A DNA stretch of 64,000 nt from CAZGSN01 sp964371655. GTDB taxonomy: Bacteria > Desulfobacterota > Binatia > HRBIN30. The notes under the pieces were generated by a model, which was not told where the DNA came from, did not search any database, and saw only the letters and a program-made list of their open reading frames with translations. The stretch is from assembly GCA_964371655.1 (NCBI GenBank), contig CAYJOD010000019.1:26033-90032 (forward strand). The letters are read 5' to 3'. Both the position numbers and the translations under genes were made by a program. Shown piece after piece: positions 8,549 through 16,163 of the stretch (the stretch's first letter is position 1; the number at the start of each line of letters is the position of its first letter).

Positions 8549-9520
8549 TCAAAAAATTGGATTGCGATACTTCACGGCGCGCTCGAACAAGACGCTCGCC
8601 GTCGGGTTTAGAAAAATCCATTTCACCGGCCACAGCGGCGAGTGGCACTCTTGCGGCGTGATCTGTCGGGTCCACACTTGGCTGAGCGCCTGGGCGCTGT
8701 ACTCGGCGAGGTTCTCGACGATCTGCTTGCCGATCTGCGCCGAGGCGATCGCCGGCTTACCCGAGTAGGTCTCCGCCTCGAAATACTTCAACGATGCCTT
8801 GAAGCCGCGGACGAGGTCCACGATCGACGCCTTGCCGGGCTTGCTCGCGTGCGGCGCCTGGCCCTGCTCCGCGAGCTTGATGTCGACGGTGCGCTGCGCC
8901 AGCTGCGCGAAGCACGGATCGACGCGGTGGCCAAGGATATGAAGCAGCATCGAGGTTTCGATGGCGCCGGCGTGGCTATCGCCGTCGAGCTCCGCCGCGC
9001 TGAGTCCGGGTATGTGTCCGAGTACGTTGGACAGATTCGACGTGCCCTCGGTCAGGCGTTTGGCCAACAGCGAAAACGTCGACAGCATGCGCCCGCCGTA
9101 GCGCTTGTTGGTAAGATGGCAGGCTTGCTCGATGGCGACGAAGTGGCGCGGACCGCCGTGGAAGTTGGATACCCAAATATCCTTGAAACCCTGCTTGCTC
9201 AGGGTCCGTCCGAGGTCGCCGAGCACGTTCACGATGGTACTGGTGCGGAACATCAACGAGCCGCGGTGCGGCAGAACGTCGGTGGCGACGTAGATCGGCA
9301 GCAGGCGCAGGAAGACGATTTCCGGGTGACGCTCGTGCAGCAGCTCGATGGTACGTGCCGTCAGCGTCTCAGCCTCGATGTTGTCGGTGACGACGGGCAG
9401 ATGCGGCCCATGCACCTCCATCGGCGAGCACGCTACGGTAACCACCACCTTGCTGGGATCGAGCTGCTTGAACTCGCGCCCGGTCATCTCGTGCCAGTTG
9501 CGGACGGCTGCCTCACTCAT
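8549..9520 (-). CDS. Creatininase-family metal-dependent amidohydrolase
   Basis: This 323-residue protein matches the creatininase fold. It has MEVHGPHLP (Glu35, His37), TD at 45-46, SNFHGGP (His121), and DSHAGAIETS (181-190), with His183 and Glu188. These are the usual metal ligands and catalytic residues. Members hydrolyse creatinine or cyclic amides, and one branch (MftE) processes the mycofactocin peptide, but no mycofactocin genes are seen here. Start ATG 9520 has AGAGGT five bases upstream. It precedes the SPL-type enzyme and the GHMP kinase on the same strand, with a 178 bp gap that contains a hairpin. The three may form one pathway, though the gap leaves that open. Substrate unknown. 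Confidence 0.85.
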   Translation of the reverse strand: MSEAAVRNWHEMTGREFKQLDPSKVVVTVACSPMEVHGPHLPVVTDNIEAETLTARTIELLHERHPEIVFLRLLPIYVATDVLPHRGSLMFRTSTIVNVLGDLGRTLSKQGFKDIWVSNFHGGPRHFVAIEQACHLTNKRYGGRMLSTFSLLAKRLTEGTSNLSNVLGHIPGLSAAELDGDSHAGAIETSMLLHILGHRVDPCFAQLAQRTVDIKLAEQGQAPHASKPGKASIVDLVRGFKASLKYFEAETYSGKPAIASAQIGKQIVENLAEYSAQALSQVWTRQITPQECHSPLWPVKWIFLNPTASVLFERAVKYRNPIF

Positions 9521-9709
9521 CGACTACCTCTGCTTGCCCGTGGAATCGGAGCCCATATACCCGCGCGCGCCGCCAATGGCCACATGCAAACAACGACGCT
9601 CCAGGCGTCTCTTTCTTCGGCGTGCGCTTCGTCAGCGCTTCGGCAGGAATGCGCTGCGTCGAGTAGCGCTGGCGCGGCGCTATCCTGCTTCTCAGCCCGA
9701 ACAACTCAG

Positions 9710-9868
9710 TTGGAACCACGGATGGACGCTGATGAACGCGGATGAGATCAGCCAGAAACCGGAGATGGAGGAATTCAGGCGATGAATTCGCCCGGATAGA
9801 ATCGATACGCTTCGAAGCGAGTGTTTCCCTTTCGAATCCGTGTCCATCCGTGTTCATCCGCGGTTCTC
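9710..9868. repeat. CCGCGGATGAACGCGGAT-type repeat, diverged copy
   Basis: The arms read TTGGAACCACGGATGGACGC ... GATGAACGCGGATGAG and GAATCCGTGTCCATCCGTG ... TTCATCCGCGGTTC. This is the same family as 36292-36478 and 56514-56700 but with a different loop. The remainder of 9521-10171 shows no convincing gene. Confidence 0.8.
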
Positions 9869-10171
9869 ATTGAGGTTTTCAGGCTCAGCCGGCACGTCGG
9901 CGATGGGGTCGTTGTAGGGACTCTCTCAACCTCGATGTTAGGGCGCGAGACGTATGGCCGTACCTGTTCAACTCGCTGCCGCAATGTCGGCGGTGTGATG
10001 CTGAGCGCCCGGGTGACAGACCACGTCGAACTACGCTACTGCTTTTCAGCAGGCCGTCGCGCCCGCAACTCCAACTGACATCGGCTGCCCACGGGGGCGG
10101 CCGACCGACCGAGTTGATACAGTTCTTACGACGTCCCCGACTGCGCTGCTCGACCCTAGCCGGCAATCGAG

Positions 10172-10594
10172 CTACGGCAGCACATGGAGGCGGATGCGAA
10201 AGCGGGTGGTTATCGACGCATCCCCTTCCCAATGGCGCCAATGTTTCAGCACGATCTCTCCGGCGCCGAGTTTCTTTCCCTTGAAGATGAACGCGACCTC
10301 GCCACCGGAGCCAACAGCATTTGCCGTATAGTGAGGTTCGGTTGCAAGCGCCTCGATGAATTCGTCATCGTAGCGATCGATCGCCCAGCGGTAGCCTGTG
10401 GTCGCGTTCTCCGACAGATTTATCCGGACGGACTGGCCTACATGGAGATCCACCGTCCGTCCGTTATCGCTTTCGACTATTAACAGCATCGCTCGGGGAG
10501 CCTTCTCGTGGTGGGCACAATAGGCTGCGCCGGCGGAATACATGAGCCATGTACCCACCAGCACAGCCACTCGCGCAAAGGACAAGACGTACAT
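10172..10594 (-). CDS. Chagasin/ICP-family cysteine-peptidase inhibitor, exported
   Basis: This 140-residue protein (from ATG 10594; GTG 10603 is also possible) starts with a hydrophobic signal sequence over ~1-26. It then shows the three chagasin loops: NATTGYRW (63-70, the NPTTGY motif), GSGGEVAF (95-102, the GxGG loop) and WRHWEG (119-124, the RPW-like loop). The family (MEROPS I42) blocks papain-like peptidases by wedging these loops into the active site. It lies 39 bp downstream of a C1-family peptidase gene on the same strand, so inhibitor and likely target are co-expressed. The signal sequence suggests it acts in the periplasm or outside. Confidence 0.88.
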   Translation of the reverse strand: MYVLSFARVAVLVGTWLMYSAGAAYCAHHEKAPRAMLLIVESDNGRTVDLHVGQSVRINLSENATTGYRWAIDRYDDEFIEALATEPHYTANAVGSGGEVAFIFKGKKLGAGEIVLKHWRHWEGDASITTRFRIRLHVLP

Positions 10595-10632
10595 TCCAGC
10601 CACTGGCTTGTCCAGTCACTCGAACTTGGGGT

Positions 10633-11445
10633 TCAGACGGTCACGCCATAGCTCTCGTTGAAGAACCCGGCGTTGATGTACGCCTCGCTCGCGTAGGCGA
10701 ACCCTTGGTCGCCCCAGACCTTGCCCCAGCTATTGCGCACGATGAAACGCTTGTCGGCAGTGTAGCCGACAATGGCGATGCAGTGGCCGCCGCGGACGGT
10801 GTTGGGCTGGAAGGTATCCAGCTTTCCCTTGGTCGCGGTGGCGTTATCCCAGGTTGCGTCCACGCCCAATCCGGCCACGATCGGACCATGGGTGGCGAGC
10901 CAGGTGCGCCAACCATTGAGATCCTTGAGCAGGTTGAAATAGGAGGCAATGCGGCGCGTCGCGGCGGTGGCGAAGAAGGTGTCCTCCTTGCCCGGGTACA
11001 TATACGTCGAGATATGGAAGGGCAGCATCGCTTCAGGCACCGCGCCGAACTTACGCAGGATATCCATAGCGGCCTTGATGGTGGTGCCGGTTATCTCAAT
11101 GAAGGTTTCCGGACGAGAGACAAGCGTGTCCGTTTCCTTCGACGCCATCCAGGTGAAGCGCGGTGACAGCCGTCCGGGTTGGGCCAGCTTGCCGGCCTTG
11201 ACGAAGTGGTAGCGGGCGACGCCGTCGGTAGAGCCCCAACCGACGCACGAACCCGTCGATTCCTGGTTTCCGATATCCCACCATGCGGCGCGGAGGTCCA
11301 CGCTCGCCGGTAGAGCCGCGGCCGGAGCGGCGATGGCATTGGCCTCAAGGGCATGTTCGATGCGCCAATCCGTTTCGGTGTTACGCGAGGGCAGCAGATT
11401 GCAAATGCGATCTGCTTCGGGCCTTGCTTGTTGTGTCGTAGCCAT
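10633..11445 (-). CDS. Papain-family (C1) cysteine peptidase
   Basis: This 270-residue protein has the full C1 catalytic set. Gln61 provides the oxyanion hole, Cys67 sits in STGSCVGW, His221 in GGHCIAIVGY and Asn238 in RNSWGKVWGDQGF. Mature-domain strand PASVDLRAAW (~46-55) starts the catalytic domain. The ~45 residues before it are too short for a typical inhibitory propeptide, and no signal peptide is visible, so export is unclear. ATG 11445 has AAGGAG upstream. The next gene on the strand is a chagasin-type inhibitor with a signal sequence, a natural functional partner. It could be a self-protection pair or a regulated secreted peptidase. Confidence 0.9.
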   Translation of the reverse strand: MATTQQARPEADRICNLLPSRNTETDWRIEHALEANAIAAPAAALPASVDLRAAWWDIGNQESTGSCVGWGSTDGVARYHFVKAGKLAQPGRLSPRFTWMASKETDTLVSRPETFIEITGTTIKAAMDILRKFGAVPEAMLPFHISTYMYPGKEDTFFATAATRRIASYFNLLKDLNGWRTWLATHGPIVAGLGVDATWDNATATKGKLDTFQPNTVRGGHCIAIVGYTADKRFIVRNSWGKVWGDQGFAYASEAYINAGFFNESYGVTV

Positions 11446-11538
11446 GACGAATCTCCTTGTATAGGTGAGGAAGCCGCGGACAACGCACGACTCTCCTCAT
11501 TTTAGTTTCCGATGAGTATCTTGTAACCTACCAGTTGC

Positions 11539-11560
11539 CTAGTTCATGATCTCCTCCTTT
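11539..11560 (-). promoter_or_regulatory. Very strong Shine-Dalgarno followed by a two-codon start-stop
   Basis: On the minus strand AAAGGAGGAG is followed by ATC and then ATG-AAC-TAG. This is an excellent ribosome-binding site with a two-codon ORF, 100 bp upstream of the C1 peptidase start. It may be a remnant of a lost gene or a minimal leader ORF. Nothing else convincing is seen in 11446-12012. Confidence 0.35.
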
Positions 11561-12012
11561 CAGCCGCACTGGAGCGGGCCCATTGGCGCGATACCGGGCT
11601 TCGTCGGATGCCGATATTCCCATCGCAGCCCATGGGCATCGCCGACATGAACGAGCACTAAGCGGGCCACGGGGAGGATTCGTGTTTGCGTAGGCGATCG
11701 CGCCCAAAGGGGAGATCGACTCGGTGCTCCGTGTCGACTCGACTGGACAGCGCAATCCGGTTTTCAGGACAAGCCATGCGCCGGGCGGCGACCTGCCGGC
11801 AAATCGAAATCTGCCACCGTGAACGAACCCTGGCTAGACGTGGCCCTGAGACGTAGACGCCGCCCTGACAGTAGGCTCACACCTCATGCTGCGGACTTCC
11901 GTCGCTCGCCAATGAGTAGAAAGTGGGGGCGTCTGCCCTGGGTTCGCTCGAAGCACAGGGACTGCCCGGGACTGGCACGTTTCTCTCTGATATGAGTGAG
12001 CCGGGCGTCACC

Positions 12013-12963
12013 ATGAAAGCGATTCTCTTGCTTGCCGGTGTGTTGATCGCGTTACTGGGCCAGGCAGCGCCGGCCTTGCCGCGAGCGAATGGCTACATCA
12101 ATGACTTCGCGTACGTTCTTCCCGACGAATCGCGCCAGTCTCTGAACGCACGCTTGCTGGCGCTGAAACAAGAGACGGGAATCGAGTTGGCGGTGGTCAC
12201 GCTTGCTTCCCGCGACGACGGCTCGATCGAGGAATACGCCACGCGTCTGTTTCAGGCTTGGGGAATTGGCGAGACGGGCAAGGACAACGGCATCCTCGTA
12301 TTGGTGGTGCCGAGCGCGCGGGAGATGCGCATCGAAGTGGGCTATGGGATCGAGGCGATCGTGCCTGACGGCCTCGCGGGCGAAATCATTCGCGACGACT
12401 TCACGCCGTCGTTTCGCAACGGCGACTACGCCGGCGGCATCGACAACGGCGTCGATCGGCTCATCGAGGTCTTGCGCAAAGGCGAAGCCCTGGGAAAAGA
12501 CTGGCAGCCGTCGGCAAGTTCGCCGGGCGACGACGTTCCGCTGTTCTTCGTATTGCCGTTCTTCGGCTTGTTCGTCGGTCTCGGATTCATCGGCCTCGGC
12601 GTCGGCGTTCACGGACGCGACTCGTTCTTCCTCATGTGGGGTGCCGGCTTCGGCGGCATTCCGCTGTTGATGAGCTTCGCGTTCCTCGGCTTCGCCACCC
12701 CGCCGGCTCCACTCCGAATGCTGATTTTGCCGAGCTTCGCGGCTCTCATGTTCGCTTTCGGGCTGATCGCGCACCGCACCCGCGTGTACCGATGGCTAAC
12801 GACGATGCCACCAAGTCGTAGCGGCTCGGGCAGCGCCGCCTCATCGAGAAGCTGGACGAGCGATGGCGACTCCTTCGGCAGTAGCGGGAGCGGCGGATTC
12901 TCCTCCGGCAGCAGCTTCGGCGGGGGATGTTCCGGCGGTGGCGGTGCCAGTGGCACTTGGTGA
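12013..12963 (+). CDS. TPM-domain (YgcG-like) membrane protein
   Basis: This 316-residue protein has an N-terminal signal/anchor (~4-22) and a TPM phosphatase-type domain (~25-160) that includes NGYINDFAYVLP, ELAVVTL and MRIEVGYGIEAIVPDG. About three transmembrane segments follow (~178-205, 210-235, 242-265). The tail is Ser/Gly-rich with a single Cys, GGGCSGGGGASGTW, typical of this family. TPM proteins are membrane-anchored; some have phosphatase activity or help photosystem/membrane-complex turnover, but the bacterial role is mostly unknown. ATG 12013 is chosen because the signal sequence begins there; ATG 11992 is seven codons upstream. It has no same-strand neighbour close by. Confidence 0.85.
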   Translation: MKAILLLAGVLIALLGQAAPALPRANGYINDFAYVLPDESRQSLNARLLALKQETGIELAVVTLASRDDGSIEEYATRLFQAWGIGETGKDNGILVLVVPSAREMRIEVGYGIEAIVPDGLAGEIIRDDFTPSFRNGDYAGGIDNGVDRLIEVLRKGEALGKDWQPSASSPGDDVPLFFVLPFFGLFVGLGFIGLGVGVHGRDSFFLMWGAGFGGIPLLMSFAFLGFATPPAPLRMLILPSFAALMFAFGLIAHRTRVYRWLTTMPPSRSGSGSAASSRSWTSDGDSFGSSGSGGFSSGSSFGGGCSGGGGASGTW

Positions 12964-13019
12964 AGTGGAGAAGTCGTACCTCCGGCCGACGCCGGATCCT
13001 TCGGGAGGAAGACTCGTGG

Positions 13020-13101
13020 GGGCTTCAGACTTCGGGCTGCAGGCCTCGGGTGCGATGACAATCCTGAAGCCTGAAGTCTGGGGCCTGAAGCCGGGTTTCA
13101 G
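13020..13101. repeat. CTTCAGACTTCGGGC-type hairpin, copy 1
   Basis: The left arm is GGCTTCAGACTTCGGGCTGC with AGGCCTCGGG, and the right arm CCTGAAGCCTGAAGTCTGGG with GCCTGAAGCC. Relatives are at 29506-29586 and as the outer arms of 56714-56955. The rest of 12964-13399 shows no gene; near 13290-13320 there is half of a CTCTGCGGTGA-type repeat. Confidence 0.8.
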
Positions 13102-13399
13102 GTTATGCCGACGCTTCATTCTCCGCACGACGTGTCTGTGTCCGCCGCGACCACCGGTGTGCCGCTCAACAACGTCTTCAGGAAGCAACGATACTGGCGC
13201 TTGGGTGCCTCCGTCTGGAACATCACAAGGATATGGGGACGTCATTCCGAACGAGGTTTCGAGGGATGCTCCAGGAGTCCCTTTTCTCCTCTCTGCCTTC
13301 CTCTGCGCTCTCTGCGGTGAGCCCTTGCCCGGTCATCATATTACACAAGGCTCGGTAGCTCGCTCCACGCTGCGACCGACAGCGGGCGCCGCGCTCGCA

Positions 13400-14587
13400 T
13401 CACACGAAGCACATCCCGTCGCCGCGGTAGGTGGTCGCCACACCCACCGTGGCGCCGTTCGAGATCAGCAGCAACTCGTTGAAATGCTCCGCCAGGATCC
13501 CCGCCGTGCTCGGGCGCAAGAAGATCGGATCGCCGAGCTCGATGGATTCGGGACCGGCATACGTCATCGGCGTTTGCACCTCCGCCGCACCTTCGGCGGC
13601 GGTCAGCTTGATGCCCTCGGGCAGATACGGCACCGGCGAGCGGCTGGCGTCACAAACGCCGGGCGCGTTGTAGCCGCCACCGTGACCGACGAGATAGCCC
13701 GGCGCCTTGCGGGTCACCTCGATCGCATAGGCGGCGGCCGGGCGCAGCGTCAGCCCGGCGTAATGATCGAACAGCGCCGGTCCGAAAAATCCCGATCCTG
13801 GGGTGAGCTCGGTGACACAAGGATCGGTCGCAGTCAGCTCGAGGCTCGCGGTGCCGCCGGCATTCACGAACGACAGCTCTATCCCTCTCTCTGCGACGAT
13901 CCCCACCACCTCTCGGCGTAGCCCCGTGATTGATCGCTGTGAGATCCTCTTCAACACCCGGGCGACGCGGTTCTGCAGGTGATGTCCCGGCAGTCGGTCG
14001 GGCAGACCCGCGATCTGCGCCTCGTAGGCGATGACTCCGGTGAGCGTCACGTTGGCGCATTCTTTGACCGTGCGTAGGAGCGCGCGCACCTGATCGGGCG
14101 TGCGCACGTGCGACCAGCGCACCCCGAAATGAAGGAACGGAAAGCGCGACGCGACGTCGATGTCGAGGCAGACCGGCAGGACGGTATGCTCTTGCGCGGC
14201 GATGCTCTGATACTGCGCCAGGTGCGCCGCGCTATCGAAGGTAACGGTGACGAGCTTCCCCTTCTTGATCTCGGCGCACACGTCGCGGAGCTGCTGCGGT
14301 TGGTAGACGGGGTATGGAAGGAAGAGATCGTCGAAACCGTTGCGACTGAGATAGACGGCTTCGGCGGCGCTGTAGCACATCCAGCCCGAAAACTTCCGGT
14401 CGCTCGCGCCGATGCGGCGAAGTATCTCGATACTCCGGATCGCCTTCGTCCCAGGCCGAACCTTCTTGGTTCCGGCTCGGCGCACGATCTGTCGAATGTT
14501 CTCCTGCAGGTAATCCAAATCGATGAAGGCGCACGGCAGCGGTCGTCCTTTGATGATCCGGGCATAGTACTTGTAGTCGCGATTCAT
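13400..14587 (-). CDS. Fold-type III PLP enzyme (D-threonine aldolase / D-serine dehydratase-like)
   Basis: This 395-residue protein has an alanine-racemase-type barrel with RPGTKAIRS, where Lys48 is the likely PLP lysine. The C-terminal region (~275-390) resembles the D-serine dehydratase-like metal-binding domain, with HGGGYNAPG and a late segment around SNGATVGVATTYRGDG. The family acts on D-amino acids or beta-hydroxy amino acids by retro-aldol cleavage or dehydration. It lies 27 bp downstream of an SDR epimerase/dehydratase gene, so the two form a likely operon. The exact substrate cannot be told. Confidence 0.82.
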   Translation of the reverse strand: MNRDYKYYARIIKGRPLPCAFIDLDYLQENIRQIVRRAGTKKVRPGTKAIRSIEILRRIGASDRKFSGWMCYSAAEAVYLSRNGFDDLFLPYPVYQPQQLRDVCAEIKKGKLVTVTFDSAAHLAQYQSIAAQEHTVLPVCLDIDVASRFPFLHFGVRWSHVRTPDQVRALLRTVKECANVTLTGVIAYEAQIAGLPDRLPGHHLQNRVARVLKRISQRSITGLRREVVGIVAERGIELSFVNAGGTASLELTATDPCVTELTPGSGFFGPALFDHYAGLTLRPAAAYAIEVTRKAPGYLVGHGGGYNAPGVCDASRSPVPYLPEGIKLTAAEGAAEVQTPMTYAGPESIELGDPIFLRPSTAGILAEHFNELLLISNGATVGVATTYRGDGMCFV

Positions 14588-14614
14588 GCTGCCCTCGCTG
14601 GCGTTCGCACCCGG

Positions 14615-15568
14615 CTACGATGTCTGCGCCTTGACGTGATTCACCCAATCCGTGAACGCCTCTCGGGAGGTGTACCTGTATTGGAAGCCGGTCTCGCGCC
14701 GCAGCTTCTCACTACAGACGATCCAGGGATAGCGCACGCCCTTCAGTCCCGCGCTGGGAGACTCGGACAAGGCCCGCAAGCGCAGCGTCCAGGCGACGGC
14801 ATTGAAGTAGTACATGAGCCAGAACGGCACGAAGAGCTTGCGGTTACCGAGCATGTCGACCATCTCCGCAAAGGTGAGTGTCCCCTCGGCACCGACGTTG
14901 AACGTCCCAGTCGTGTTGTTTTGCAGCATCAGATAGACGATGGCGACGAGGTCATCTTCGTGCACGAACTGCAGCGGTGCAGTGGGATAGGGAATGACGA
15001 CCCGAGAATGGCGCAGATGACGCGCTAGCGGATCGTCGAAGCCCTTGCCGACGACAAAGGCAGGCCTCAGCACCGCCGTCTTGATCGCCGCATGCTCGGC
15101 CGCGAACGCGGTGAGCAGCGTTTCAATGTCCTGCTTGTTCTTGCTGTACACGTAGTCGGCGTTTGCGCGCAGCGGACTGTCTTCGCACAGCGGGTTGGGG
15201 TTATCGGCGTGAAACCCATAGACCGACGCCGAGCTAAAGCAAATGAGTTGCCCGACCCGTGTTCGCGCCGCGGCAGCGAGAACATTTTTCGTCCCGTTAA
15301 TGTTGATGTCCTCCATCAACGCCTTGTTGTGAATCTGCTCCTTCACGTAGGCCGCGTGAATGATCGAATCGATCGCGTGCTCGTCGACGATTCGATCGAT
15401 GGGTTGGCGAACGTCGTGATGCAGAAAGACGTACTTGTCGAGAGGCCGTGCAGGCGGGCGCACGTCGATGCCGACGATGCTGTGGATGTCGGGCTTGTCC
15501 TGCAGGAACCCGGCAATGAAAGCCCCGAGGTAACCGCTGGCCCCAGTGATGAGCACGTTCTTAGCCAT
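14615..15568 (-). CDS. NAD-dependent epimerase/dehydratase-family (extended SDR) protein
   Basis: This 317-residue extended short-chain dehydrogenase has the nucleotide motif TGASGYLG (8-15), VGIDVRPP after strand 2, the SSASVYG segment (112-118) and Tyr139-x3-Lys143 (YVYSK) as active-site pair. Such enzymes epimerise, dehydrate or reduce nucleotide sugars or sterol-like substrates. ATG 15568 is chosen because GGAGG lies at the right distance; the frame is open to 15640 without support. The PLP enzyme gene follows after 27 bp. The substrate is unknown. Confidence 0.85.
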   Translation of the reverse strand: MAKNVLITGASGYLGAFIAGFLQDKPDIHSIVGIDVRPPARPLDKYVFLHHDVRQPIDRIVDEHAIDSIIHAAYVKEQIHNKALMEDININGTKNVLAAAARTRVGQLICFSSASVYGFHADNPNPLCEDSPLRANADYVYSKNKQDIETLLTAFAAEHAAIKTAVLRPAFVVGKGFDDPLARHLRHSRVVIPYPTAPLQFVHEDDLVAIVYLMLQNNTTGTFNVGAEGTLTFAEMVDMLGNRKLFVPFWLMYYFNAVAWTLRLRALSESPSAGLKGVRYPWIVCSEKLRRETGFQYRYTSREAFTDWVNHVKAQTS

Positions 15569-15707
15569 GATCTTGCCTCCGCTGCCGCGCATCCGGCAGC
15601 TCGTGGACCGTACTTGTCCGAGCTGCGGTGTGAAAAACAAAAGGGCTCAGTCGCGATGGCGCTATCCCGGATTGCCGCGCTGTGTCAATCGGGACCCGGC
15701 CAGGCGG

Positions 15708-15914
15708 CAGGGCCACGGCAAAGTCGTCGACGGAGGGGGGGAGCCGCATCAAGGCTCATTCCACCCGGCGGCGGACGAGCCGTCCGCGCCCAGCGATTGC
15801 CTCAAACCAGCGCCCCGAGCGGAATATTATCGCCGGGAGCGCGGGCGGCCCGCCCGCATGGCTCATGACACCCGCCGTGGCGCTGGCTCCGTCAGCGACT
15901 TTGCCGTGGCCCTG
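15708..15914. repeat. Element with 26 bp terminal inverted repeats (GGGCCACGGCAAAG)
   Basis: The ends CAGGGCCACGGCAAAGTC (15708-15725) and GACTTTGCCGTGGCCCTG (15897-15914) are perfect inverse complements; with small mismatches the match extends to about 26 bp. The interior holds a segment (about 15771-15860) that is the near-perfect inverse of 32600-32735, with GCGGACGAGCCGTCCGCGCC and CAAACCAGCGCCCCGAGCGG. It has no ORF for a transposase, so it is MITE-like. No gene is seen in 15569-16163. Confidence 0.85.
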
Positions 15915-15931
15915 GGCCAGGCGGTGCATCA

Positions 15932-16074
15932 GCTTGATTCTTGATCCACTGGTCATTCCGAGCATTCCACACTTTTGTGGCGAGGAATCTTCCGAGCTGC
16001 GCGACAATCGCGACGACCGACCGACGCGAGATTCCTCGCTTCCGCTCGGAATGACATCGGTCCAAAGATCAAAC
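15932..16074. repeat. ATTCCGAGC-type imperfect palindrome, copy 2
   Basis: A near-identical copy of 112-250 in the same orientation, from GCTTGATTCTTGATCCAC to AAAGATCAAAC. It directly abuts the TIR element ending at 15914 and lies upstream of the acyl-CoA dehydrogenase gene at 16164, as copy 1 lies upstream of the gene at 351. Confidence 0.88.
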
Positions 16075-16163
16075 CGCTACACGACGCTCAGCCGCGCCCC
16101 TCTGGCGCCTGCCCCGAATCACGGGCAAGGATAGGTCTCGGCAGACTTGCCAAGGAGGATCGT

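Noticed and set aside
8549..9520. Creatininase-family protein as MftE of a mycofactocin cluster.
   Set aside because: No mftA precursor, radical-SAM mftC or glycosyltransferase is nearby.
9775..9984. A minus-strand frame reading TRALSITPPTLRQRVEQV resembled a helix-turn-helix.
   Set aside because: It runs straight into repeat DNA, has no start with a Shine-Dalgarno sequence, and the match is too short to support a gene or fragment.
11528..11755. A 75-codon ORF upstream of the C1 peptidase.
   Set aside because: It ends at the strong Shine-Dalgarno site, has no ribosome-binding site of its own and no protein-like features.
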